From positions 68,302,356 through 68,366,355 of the forward strand of contig NC_054740.1 in NCBI RefSeq assembly GCF_018143015.1: 64,000 bases of DNA, given 5' to 3'. The stretch comes from Lytechinus variegatus (lineage: Eukaryota; Echinodermata; Echinoidea; Temnopleuroida; Toxopneustidae). Shown piece after piece: positions 40,793-52,386 of the stretch (positions within the stretch are counted from its first letter, which is position 1; each line of letters begins with the position of its first letter). Position numbers and translations under genes: made by a program. The notes under the pieces were generated by a model that was given only the letters and a program-made list of their open reading frames with translations, was not told the origin of the DNA and ran no database searches.

Positions 40793-42516
40793 GTGAGTCC
40801 TTTTACCCGTAGAACAATACAGCAATATCACTTAATGATCTTAATGAAACTTTGAAATTTATGGAAATTGGTTAAGTTTAGGTTTTAGTGCTAGGATTCG
40901 TAGCGTAAGTTTATGTAGCCCCCCCCCCCCCCGTAGGCGTAGAATAGGCGCCTGGCCGAAACCAATTCTTTGGCCCTTTTCCATAAAATTTAATGTGTCA
41001 TGTCAAGAAGATTGCTGTGTTGTCACCTACCGGTAATGAAATTCATTTTCATATATTCTTTATTGAATGATTATTGTTCACCGAAAGCTTTACAACTTTT
41101 TTATGAAAAGGTCGTAAGGCTTTTATCCTTTTCGCTACAATTCTCGTAGAATTGTTCGTTAGCGTAAAAACAAAACAAGGGCGGTGTCAGAGAGAGGAGG
41201 CAGGGGCTTCACCCCGATGAAAAATAACACCAAAAGAGGATAAACAAAAAGAAAGCCAAATAAACAACGATAAGTATTTCAAGTTTTGGGTCGTTGAAAT
41301 CTAGAAGAAGACCCCTTTCATTGAATTGATAAAAATGATGTCACATTTACGCGGCCTTGCCTCGAAAACCCAGGCACCGCCCCTGAATAAAAAAAACTTT
41401 CACTTGCCAAGAATTCGGCTGGTGAAATGTTGCGTTTAAAAACATGAACGATATTCGATACTTCGGGCGTTAATCGATTTCGAATCTGAAACTGGACATT
41501 GCGTCTGTCCTAGTTGATCCGTTTCACTTGTTGACAAGGTGAGAATCATTGCATTTTTTTTTTATAATTTCATATAATGTATTTTTGCATGGCAAGTATA
41601 TTCATCAATTTCATCATTACCGTACCTTTCTAAAGTAGTATGGATAATTGTATAGTCCCATAATGTAAGCCCATTAAGCATTCTTGAGGTAATCATCAAG
41701 TGATGTATGAGTGAGACTGCATATTGGTAATTAATAAGATGATAGATATATAGGAGTGGCGAAGATCCAATATTCAATGTCCAAAGATGGATAGTACAAT
41801 GATAGTCTAGAATTTGATATCGTTATACATGCCGGGCTTAGATCTTAGTACATGTATTGCTGTGATAAAGGCATAGTTCTAAGTAAAAATTTCTTTGATA
41901 TAATAGAAAAATGAAAGGGGCTTTAGGCTCACTAGATATAACAAAACGCAAAAATTGATTATGAAGATAAACTAGTAGCAACATTGATATATTAGATAAC
42001 TACAATGAGAGGCAAAGATCCAAGCCTTGGACCAAGGCATGAGAGTTGGATAAGGAAAAAAGTAGTTAGAATTTACATCTCTTTATATGTAGGGCCTCAT
42101 AGTAATTTCCGTAATACTTATTTGGCAGTTTGAGGCACTAACAAAAGTCCCACGCAGTCCCACACACGTAATAAATAGATATAGAAGCCATGTTATATGG
42201 TTGTTAAAATCATTAATTACAAAAGGCCATAGTCGCGTACAGTTGGGCATATGATGACAGAGATAGACAATCTGATAAAAGACTAACTTTCTTTCGATTA
42301 TTTAGAGCCTCACTGAAATAGAAAACTTTGCTGAAACAATTAGGTTTATGAATGTGATTATAAGAGTAATGAGAATCATGATCACTGTGAAATATAGAAT
42401 ACAAAGCTTGTTTATATTCAAGATCTCGTGCAGAATTTATTTATAAGATTTAGCAACCGTTAACAGAAACAAGCTGTTTCATTAACATCTTATCATTTTG
42501 TGTGTTTATGTTTCAG

Positions 42517-42674
42517 GTATGGAATGCTCAAAATATCTACATCATACAGAAGGTGTATCGAAAAATCTTTCTTTTACAATTATCGGCCTGTCGTCCTTAG
42601 TAAACATGGTAAACCTCATGAACTTCAGCAAGAATAATTTACCTGAAGAACAATACAGTAATGCCACTTCATGA
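42517..42674 (+). CDS. Candidate terminal exon XA
   Basis: After TTTATGTTTCAG the exon completes Ser from E3 and reads MECSKYLHHTEGVSKNLSFT, then IIGLSSLVNMVNLMNFSKNN and LPEEQYSNATS before TGA at 42672. This is the only unit with a long open tail (51 codons). The ATG lies in good context (GGTATGG) if spliced from the upstream unit type, so it could also be the start of a separate small protein. Confidence 0.5.
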
Positions 42675-42889
42675 TCTTAATGAAAATGTGAATTTTATCG
42701 AGCTGGTTTGTTAAGGCCAAGTTTAGTGTCAGGATTTCTAGGCAAAATTCATAGATTAGGTCCCCAATAGGCGCCTGACAGTTTAAGCTTGTTCTTAAAC
42801 TAGCTCGTTAAAATTTATTGTTTCATGTCAAGAAGATTGCTGTAATGTCACATAAAGGTTACTTATTTCCAAAATGATCTGGATAGTTA

Positions 42890-43110
42890 GACTGTTTCGA
42901 AAACAGTTGAGGTTGTGCCTGATTTACCATAGTTCAGCTTTTCGCCTTCTGACGTTAGACTTTCGGTTAGCAAAACCTCCGTTGTAAACATTCGTCCATT
43001 CGTTGATTCTCTTGTACGATCGTCTTGTGTCTCGCTTTTACTCGTCATCATCAGCAGATCAATATGCACATCATAAATCATCGATCGTTTCGTTCGTTTG
43101 AATAATCGTG
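42890..43110 (+). other. Segment Y, conserved donor-bearing part of each unit
   Basis: A segment rich in TCGTT/CGTTCG motifs is repeated at 42890-43110, 44380-44602 and 46335-46555. It ends each time with a donor (GTAAGT or GTAAGTTT). I found no frame that stays open through the donor in all copies. It may be a non-coding first exon for the next X exon (introns of 877, 818 and 445 bp). Alternatively it may be a fossil of a coding exon. Confidence 0.4.
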
Positions 43111-43987
43111 GTAAGTTTAAAATCATTAACGTTTTTTGATATCTCCTTTATTAACACCAAAAGTAATATGAGTGTGCATTCTTTCATTCGGCATTCATGT
43201 TATTGATTACTTTAATTCGAATTTCGGAATTTGGGTTCGACATTTCTTATGTAGAACTTCATTTTCATGCACGTAGGCTTAGTAAAAATCTTAGTAAAAT
43301 TATCTTTAAATTTAAGAAATATGAAAGGGGCTTTAGACTAATTATTTTTGTACAAAGCGCTAATATTGATAATAAACTAGTACCAACATTAATTTGATAT
43401 AAGAAGATAGATACAAGGAGTGGCAAAGATTTAATATTCAGGACATAGATATAGATCTAAAGATGCTCAAATGGAAATTTTCACTACTCTATTTTGGCAG
43501 TTTGAACCTTTAACAACGGTCCCACGCATAGTCTCAGACACATATTATAGAAATATATCCAACGAATTTGCCATGGTTGTTAACTCAAAGAATCGTGTGT
43601 GGGGAAAGGGCCATAGGCGCATACAGGGGGGGGGGTGATACAATCTTAAGACTATGTCAAAAGTCCCTTTCAGCTATTAGAGCCTAAATGAAACAAACTT
43701 TGCTGAAACAAAACGTGTATGCTGATGACTGAAAGTAACGATGATAGTAATTGTCAAATGTATAAAAATTATGCTATTGTAGACCTGGTTTATAATTTGA
43801 TTAGATTTAGAGAGCAAAGTTTATACTGATTATGAAGGTGGCGATGGAGATAATTGAGAAATGTTGAAAGAAAAAAACAAATTTTTTTGTATGTCATAGA
43901 TCTCGTGTATAGTTCATTGATTAGATTTAGAAAAATAACATAAAATCTATTTCAGCAACATTGATCTTTTGTGTGTTTATGTTTCAG

Positions 43988-44029
43988 GTATGGAACGCTC
44001 ACAATATCTACATAATGCAAGACGCGTGT
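43988..44029 (+). CDS. Candidate terminal exon XB (short or decayed)
   Basis: This paralogue of XA has an intact acceptor. In the same frame it reads MERSQYLHNARRV and then stops at TAA. It is either a 13-residue alternative tail or a decayed copy of XA; small indels after the stop relative to XA favour decay. Confidence 0.35.
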
Positions 44030-45420
44030 AACGAAACGAAAACGTAACGAAACATCGTTGCTTATAAGATCGGCTTGTCAACTGAAGTAAACATGGTAAA
44101 CCTCTAGAACTTAAGCAAGAATAATTTACCTGAAGAACAATACAGTAATATCACTTCATGATCTTAATGGAAATATGAATTTTATCGAGCTGGTTTGTTA
44201 AGGCCAAGTTTAGTGTCAGTATTTCTAGGCAAAATTTATACACTAGGATTAGGTCCCCAATAGGCGCCTGACAGTTTGAGCTTGTTCTTGAATCAGCTCG
44301 TTAAGATTTATTGTTTCGTGTCAAGAAGATTACTGTAATGTCAGATAAAGGTTACTTATCTTCACCGTAACTGGATAGCTCTTTTGTTTCGAGAAGCGTA
44401 TGTGGTTCTGCCTAAGTATCTATCGTTTAGGTTTTTGCCTTCTGACGTTAGACTTTCGGTTAGCAAAACCTCCGTTGTAAACATTCGTCCATTCGTTGAT
44501 TCTCTTGTACGGTCGTATGTATTTCGCTTTTACTCGTCATCATCAGCAGATCAATATGCACATCATAAATCATCGATCGTTTCGTTCGTTTGAATGATCG
44601 TGGTAAGTTTAAAATCATTAACGTTTTTTGACAGTTTCTTAATTAACACCAAACACCAAAAAGTAATATGAGTGTGCATTCTTTCATTCGGCATTCATGT
44701 TATTAATTATTTGATACAATTTGAAGTTCGGAATTCGGGTTCGACATTTTTCATGTAGAAGCACATTCGTATGCACGTAGACATGGTAGGCTAAATGTAA
44801 TGCTGTAATGGAGACATAGTTCTTAGTAATTTATCTTTAAATTTAAGAAATATGAAAGGGGCTTTAGACTAATTATTTTTGTACAAAGCGCTAATATTGA
44901 TAATGACAATCACACTAGAAGCAACGCTGATTTGACATAGGAAGATAGCTACAAGGAGTGGCAAAGATTTAATATTCAGGGCATAGATATTGTATAAGGA
45001 TGCTCAGATGGAAATTTTCATTATTCTAGTTTGGCAGTTTGAACCTGTAACAACGGTCCAAAGCACAGTCCCACACACTTATCATAGAAATATATCTAAC
45101 GATTTTGCCATGGTTGTTCAAAGAATCATGTATAGGAAAGGGCAGAAAGGCGCATGGGGGGGGGGGGTGATAACAATCTTGAGACTATTTGACAAAAGCC
45201 CCTTTCGGTTATTAGAACCTAACTGAAACAAACTTTGCTGAAACCAAAAGTTTATGCTGATGACAGAAAGTGACGATGATGGTAATTGTAAAATGTAAAA
45301 AAAAATAAAGATTTTTTTATGCTCTAGATATCGTGTATAATTCATTAGATGATTTAGAAGAAAGAATGTCACATAAAATCAAATTCAGCAATATTGATCT
45401 TTTGTGTTTTTATGTTTCAG

Positions 45421-45462
45421 GTATGGAATGCTCAAAATATCTACATAATACAAGAAGCGTGT
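45421..45462 (+). CDS. Candidate terminal exon XC (short or decayed)
   Basis: This paralogue has an intact acceptor and reads MECSKYLHNTRSV before TAA. As for XB, the stop arises where the sequence departs from XA by indels. The adjacent partial copy at 45978 lacks the acceptor. Confidence 0.35.
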
Positions 45463-47000
45463 AACGAAACGAAACGAAATTGTAACGAAACATCGTTGCT
45501 TATAAGAACCCAAGTCGGCTTGTCAACTGGAGTAAACATGGTAAACCTCGTGAACTTACGCAAGAATAATTTACCTGAAGAACAATACAGTAATGCCACT
45601 TCATGATCTTAATGAAACTTTGAATTTTATCGAGCTGGTTTGTTAAGGCCAAGTTTAGTGTCAGGATTTCTAGGCAAAATTCATACATTAGGTCCCCAAT
45701 AGGCGCCTGACAGTTTAAGCTTGTTCTTAAACTAGCTCGTTAAGATTTATTGTTTCATGTCAAGAAGATTACTGTAATGTCAGATAAAGGTTACTTATCT
45801 TCACCGTAATTGGATAGTTCTTTTGTTTCGAGAAGCGTATGTGGTTCTGCCTAAGTATCTATCGTTTAGGTTTTTGCCTTCTGACGTAATACTTTTGATT
45901 AACAATATATTCGTTGTAAACATCGTTCATTCGTTAATTCTCACGTGCGGTCGTATTTTTCTTCTCGGCCTGTCGAACGAATGCTCAAAATATCTACATA
46001 ACACAGGTGTCTCGAAAAATCGTTTCTTATAATTATCGGCCTGTCGAACTAAGTAAACCTGGTAAATCTCATGAACATGAGTAAGATTAATTTACCTGAA
46101 AAACAATACAGTAATATCACTTTATGATCTTAATGAAACTATGAATTTTATCGAGCTGGTTTGTTAAGGCCAAGTTTAGTGTCAGGATTTCTAGGCAAAA
46201 TTCATAGATTAGGTCCTCAATAGGCGCCTGACAGTTTAAGCTTGTTCTTAAACTAGTTCGTTAAAATTTATTATTTCATGTCAAGAATATTGCTGTAATG
46301 TCACATAAAGGTTACTTGTTTTCATCATGATCTGGGTAGTTCGACTGTTTCGAAAACAGTTGAGGTTGTGCATTTTTTTCTATCGTTTAGCTTCTGACGT
46401 TAGACGTTTGGTTAGCAAATTTTCCGCTTTAAACACTGGTTCATTCGTTAATTTTCTCGTGCGGTCGTATGTTGGTAGCTTTTGATCGTCAACCTCAACA
46501 GATCAATATGGATCATCATAAATCATCGATCTTTTCGTTCGTTTGAATGATCGCGGTAAGTTTAAAATCATTAACAATCTTTTGAAAATTTCTCTTTAAA
46601 CATCCCTCAGTGATATAAGAGCATATATTTTCATTCGTTATTTATTGATGTAATTCGAATTTCGTAATTTTCGTTGGCATTTTTATGGAGAACAACATTC
46701 CAATTGATCTACATGTAACGGGGTGATGGAGACGTAGTTCTTAGTAAACATTCTTGAATGTCAGAAATATGAGAGATGCTTGTGACTAATTATATATAAA
46801 GCGCTAGAAATAATGATAATCACTCTAGTAAGCAATTAACATTGATTTAATATTAGATCTAGGTTTTAAATAGAAATAACGAGAAGGTTGTCAAAACATG
46901 GGTATAATAAGTTTCTTTCATATTCTAGATCTATGTAATTAATATGTTCCTTAAATCATCGGAATAGAAATATTTTATCTAAATTTTCTTTATGTTACAG

Positions 47001-47137
47001 GTCTGGAATTTAATACATCTTCACGCAGTTTTGAAGAGAAGTGTCTTCAACAATGCCGACGAGGGGAAAACATCGTAAAAAATGAATCAAGCTATGTGCA
47101 AGTCGCTTGCTTGTGGAACTGTTATACAAAATTATAA
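47001..47137 (+). CDS. Candidate terminal exon XD with two CX3C motifs
   Basis: The acceptor TTTATGTTACAG and GT(C)TGGAAT start resemble XA-XC, but the rest has diverged. In the phase left by E3 it encodes LEFNTSSRSFEEKCLQQCRR, then GENIVKNESSYVQVACLWNC and YTKL before TAA at 47135. It contains CLQQC and CLWNC, separated by 17 residues. It lacks the ATG of the other copies, so it must be spliced to an upstream coding exon to be used. Confidence 0.45.
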
Positions 47138-47267
47138 AGAACGCCACATCAACTCTCTTATAATTGACCATTTCATGAAATCCTTATATGGTATTAACTA
47201 TTGAGTATGATTAATTTGATTGGTTAGATATCAGAGAGCACAGGGTATACTAGTTAATTCGTTTTTT

Positions 47268-50200
47268 CTCATAGAGCAACTAGGCACCTTTCTTCGTCTT
47301 CCTTTCATCATATAGCAGCAATTGACCTTTTTTTCTTAAACTTTTCGTCGCCCTTTCATCATAGAGCAACTAGTCTCCTTCTATACATGTTCTCATTTTC
47401 ATCATGGAGCAACACCTCAACTTTCGTTTACAACTTTTCGTCACCCTTTCATCACAAAAAGACACCTGTCACCTATCGCTCTCCGTCACCCTTTCATCAC
47501 AGAGTAACAAGTTATCTTTCATCTTGCACTCTTTGTCACCCTCTCATCATAGAGCAACAAGCTGCCTTTCATCTGCCACCTTTCGTCTTCCTTTCAACAT
47601 GGAGCAACAAGTCGCTTGTTATCTTCCACTCGTTCGTCACCCTTTCATCAAAGAGCAACAAGTAGCCTTTTTTACCCCTGTTCGTCTCCCTTTCATCATA
47701 GTAACACCTTTTATCTAATCTTCGTCTCCCTTTTCATCACAAGCCATTTGTCATCTACTACTCTTCGTCTCCTTTTCATCATAGAGCAACACGTCACCTT
47801 TCTTCTACCCCTGTTCGTCTCCTTTTCATCACAGAGCAACCCGTCACCTTTCTGCTACCCCTGTTCGTCTCCTTTTCATCATAGAGCAACACGTCACCTT
47901 CCTTCTACCCCTGTTCGTCTCCTTTTCATCACAGAGCAACACGTCACTTTTCATCTACCATTTTTTGTCACCCTTTCATCAAAGAGCAATTCATCTTCCA
48001 CTCTTCGTCAGCCTTTCATCATAGAGCACCAAGTCGCCTGTTATCTATCAGTCGTTCGTCACCACTTTCATCATACAGCAACAAGTCGCCTTTCTTCTAC
48101 CCCTGTTTGTCTGCCTTTCATCACAACACAACACATCACTTTTCATCAATACTCTTCGTTACTATTTCATCATAGAGCAACAAGTAGCCTTTAATCTACC
48201 ACTCTTCGTCAGGCTTTTATCATAGAGCAACAAGTCACCTTTCTTCAACCCTTGTTCTTCGCCTTCCTAACATCGAGCAATAAGTAACTTTCATCTACTA
48301 TTCTTCGTCTCCCTTTTATCACCATGGAGCAAGTCACACGTCATCTACTACTCTTTGTTACCCGCCTATCACAATTTGTCACCTGCCATTTTACCACTCT
48401 CGTCACCCTTTAAATCATAGAGCAACAAGTCGACTTCTATCTATCACTCTCCATCACCATTTAACTATAGTGTAAGGAGTCGCCTGCCATCTAACACTCT
48501 TTGTCATCCTCTCATCAGAGAGCAACAATTCGCCTTTCGTTAACCCTTGTTCGTCTTCCTTTCATCATAAAGCAAGAAGTCACCTTCTGCCACCCTTCGC
48601 CTCCTTTTCATCATAGAACAACAATTAGCATGTCATCTTCCCCTGTTCATCGTCCTCTCAACATAGAGCAATGAATAACTTTCTACTTTTCGTCACCCTT
48701 CCATCGCAATAAGTCACCCGCCATCTACCACTCTTCTTCACCCTTTCTAAACCTGTTCGTCTCCTTTTCATCACAGAGAATCACTTCACAATTCGTCTAC
48801 CACTCTTCTTCACCCTTTCATCATAGAGCAACAAGTAGCCTTTCATCTATACTTTTCGGCGCCCTTTCATCATCGAGAAACAAGCAGCCTTTCATCTACT
48901 ACTCTTCGTCACCCTTTCATCACAGAGCAACACGTCACCTTTCGTTTGCGACTCTTCGTCACCCTTTTATCTTTCATCACAGAGCAACACATCACTTTTC
49001 GTCTGCCCCTCTTCGTCATCGTTTTATCACATCAAGTCACCCGTCATCTACCACTCCTTGTCACCCTTTAATCACAGAGCAACAAGTAGCCTTTCATCTA
49101 TACTCTTCGGCACCCTTTCATCATAGAGCAAAAAAAGAAGCCCTTCATCTATACTCTTCGTCACCCTTTCATCATAGAGCAATAAGTCGCCTTTCTCCTA
49201 TCCCTGTTCATCTCCCTTTCATCACAGAACAACACGTCAACTTTTGTCTGCCATTAGTCGTCACCCTTTCATCATAGAGCAACAAGAAGCCTTTCATCTG
49301 TGCTCTTCGTCACCCTCTCATCATAGAGCAACAAGAAGCCTTTCATCTGTACTCTTCGTCACCCTTTCATCATAGAGAAACAAGCAGCATTTCAACTACC
49401 ACTCTTCGTCACCCTTTCATCATAGAGCAACAGGTAGCCTTTCATCTACCACTCGTCGTCACCCTTTCATCACAGAGCAACACGTCACCTTTCGTTTGCC
49501 CCTCTTCGTCATCGTTTTATCACATCAAGTCACCCGTCATCTACCACTCCTTGTCACCCTTTAATCACAGAGCAACAAGTAGCCTTTCATCTATACTCTT
49601 CGGCACCCTTTCATCATAGAGCAAAAAAAGAAGCCCTTCATCTATACTCTTCGTCACCCTTTCATCATAGAGCAATAAGTCGCCTTTCTCCTATCCCTGT
49701 TCATCTCCCTTTCATCACAGAACAACACGTCAACTTTTGTCTGCCATTAGTCGTCACCCTTTCATCATAGAGCAACAAGAAGCCTTTCATCTGTACTCTT
49801 CGTCACCCTTTCATCATAGAGAAACAAGCAGCATTTCAACTACCACTCTTCGTCACCCTTTCATCATAGAGCAACAGGTAGCCTTTTATCTACCACTCGT
49901 CGTCACCCTTTCATCACAGAGCAACACGTCACCTTTCGTTTGCGACTCTTCGTCACCCTTTTATAAGATAAAGGCACCCGTCTTCTACATCTCCCCGTCA
50001 CAATTTAAACATAGAGCAACAAGTAGCTTTTCATCTATACTCTTCATCGCCCTTCTCACTTTTCATCATGGAGCAACAAGAAGCCTTTCATCTATACTCT
50101 TCGTCATCCTTTCATTATTGAGCAACATGTAGCCTTCCATCTATACTCTTCGTCACCCTTTCATCATTGAGTAACAGGAATATACTATTCGTCACCCTTT

Positions 50201-51650
50201 CATCGTAGAGCAAAAAGAAGCATTTCATATGTACCCTTCGTCACCCTTTCATCATAGAGAAACGAGCAGCCTTTCGTCTAACATTCTTCGTCACCCTTTC
50301 ATCACAGAGCAACACGTCACCTTTCGTCGGCGACGCTTCGTCACCCTTTTATCACATAAAGTCGCCCCCGTCTTCTACCACTCTTCGTCACACTTTCACC
50401 ATAGACCGACATGCCGCCTTTCATCTACCACTCTTCTTCACCCTTTCATCATAGAGCAACAAGTAGCCTTTCATCTATACTCTTCGGCGCCCTTTCATCA
50501 TGGAGCAACAAGAAGCCTTTCATCTATACTCTTCGTCATCCTTTCATTATTGAGCAACATGTAGCCTTCCATCTATACTCTTCGTCACCCTTTCATCATT
50601 GAGTAACAGGAATATACTATTCGTCACCCTTTCATCGTAGAGCAAAAAGAAGCATTTCATATGTACCCTTCGTCACCCTTTTATCATAGAGAAACAAGCA
50701 GCCTTTCGTCTAACATTCTTCGTCACCCTTTCATCACAGAGCAACACGTCACATTTCGTCTGCGACTCTTCGTCACCCTTTTATCACATAAAGTCGCCCC
50801 CGCCTTCTACCACTCTTCGTCACACTTTCACCATAGACCAACATGTCGCCTTTCATCTACCACTCTTCGTCACCCTTTTATTACATAGCAACAAGTAGCC
50901 TTTCATCTATACTCTTCTTTACCCTTTCATCAGAGAGCAATAACTCGCCTTTCTTCTACCCCTTCCATCACAGAGCAACACATCACTTTTCGTCTGCCCC
51001 TCTTCGTCACCGTTTTATCACATCAAGTCACCCGTCATCTACCACTCCTTGTCACCCTTTAATCACAGAGCAACAAGTAGCCTTTCATCTATACTCTTCA
51101 GCGCCCTTTCATCATAGAGCAACAAGAAGTCTTTAATCTGTGCTCTTCGTCACCCTTTCATCATAGAGCAAAAAGAAGCCTTTCATCTATACTCTTCGTC
51201 ACCCTTTCATCATAGAGCAATAAGTCGCCTTTCTCCTACCCTGTTCATCTCCCTTTCATCACAGAACAACACGTCACATTCTTCGTCACCCTTTCATCAT
51301 AGAGCAATTTTAAGCCTTTCATCTGTACTCTTCATCACCCTTTCATCATAGAGAAACAAGCAGCCTTTCATCTACCACTCTTCGTCACCCTTTCATCATA
51401 GAGCAACAAGTAGCCTTTCATCTACTACTCTTCGTCACCCTGTCATCACAGAGCAACACGTCACCTCTCGTTTGCGACTCTTCGTCACCCTTTCATTACA
51501 TAGCAACAAGTAGCCTTGCATCTACCACTCTTCGTCACCCTTTCATCATAGAGCAACAAGTAGCCTTTCATTTATACACTTCGTCACCCTTTCATCATGC
51601 TCCAACACATCCTTTTTCGTCTACCACTCTCCGTCACCGTTTCATCAAAG
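47268..51650. repeat. 4.4-kb minisatellite, 49-50 bp unit
   Basis: The unit centres on CACCCTTTCATCATAGAGCA, followed by ACAAGTAGCCTTTCATCTA and a CTCTTCGT linker. Some 85-90 copies occur with substitutions and small indels. Unit length is not a constant multiple of three and the frame shifts repeatedly, so the Ser/His/Phe-rich open frames are not genes. Larger blocks are themselves repeated (49021 with about 49514; 50071 with about 50503). Confidence 0.95.
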
Positions 51651-52310
51651 AGTACTTAGTCTCGTGCCTTGCAACATGTGCAACGTTTCACTAGCTTCTG
51701 CCAATTAGTTTGGCCGATTGTTTCACCCTTCCTCTAAAATTGAGGTAAGTGACGAAAGAGAATTTAAAATGATACGATATTTTGCTTTAACATCAATTGC
51801 CGTAAAAGGCCATACTCTATGAAACGCCTAATTCAATGCAATCTGTTTACACTAAATATAAGAACGAAAGTTATAATATGACAAAGTAAACTTTCCCACC
51901 ATTCAGCAAACTAGAATGCATCGTTATGGATACGTTAAAGAGAAAGTCTATTGATATACTTATTTAAAAAAAATAGTCCATAATTATGAAAGGGAGATCG
52001 ATCCAAAATATTCGTCAGGGTAATGTCGAATTAAATTGACCCTAATTTGGTATTCATTTAACATAATGATATAAAGTGTAACTTTTTTTAGGTTGGCAAA
52101 ATCGTTTATATTATGTCGGCTTAACAACATTATTTTTGTTATATTCAGGATTAGCAGCAGTAAGTATTGCTATGATGGTGACCATGATCGAGGAAGATCT
52201 TGTCGTTCAGAAAAGAATGCCTCAATGATTCCAAGATCTTAATTTATAGCTCTTTAAGATATATCATTCTCTTTACAGACTCGACGTGACTTAACCTAAT
52301 TATGATTCTT
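51651..52310 (+). other. Gap between arrays, with weak exon-like signals
   Basis: A small potential exon ends at AAAATTGAG with the donor GTAAGT at 51744. Another possible exon follows ATATTCAG at 52149 and stays open for about 26-29 codons in two frames. Neither has support beyond splice-like motifs. Confidence 0.3.
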
Positions 52311-52347
52311 ATTTACTAAGGGTAGCCACTTCATCGTGTTCACTGCA

Positions 52348-52386
<39 letters not shown>

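Larger units (their letters stand above)
40793..47000 (+). repeat. Tandem array of about 1.45-kb units at the 3' end of the plus-strand gene
   Basis: Units start at 42517 (1,471 bp), 43988 (1,433 bp) and 45421 (1,580 bp, with an extra partial copy at 45978-46556). A diverged, incomplete first unit runs from about 40813. Shared landmarks in order are: acceptor TTTATGTTTCAG plus GTATGGAA; GAAGAACAATACAGTAATG; AATAGGCGCCTGACAGTTT; a segment ending in a conserved donor CGTTTGAATGATCG-TG-GTAAGT; and ATGAAAGGGGCTTTAGACTA. Divergence among units is moderate, so the expansion is not very recent. Confidence 0.85.

Noticed and set aside
47387-51136. Ser/His/Phe-rich repetitive proteins and a CRISPR-like array
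   Set aside because: The unit length varies between 49 and 50 bp, so no frame is kept along the array. The repeats are contiguous and variable with no unique spacers, and the DNA is eukaryotic, so it is a minisatellite.
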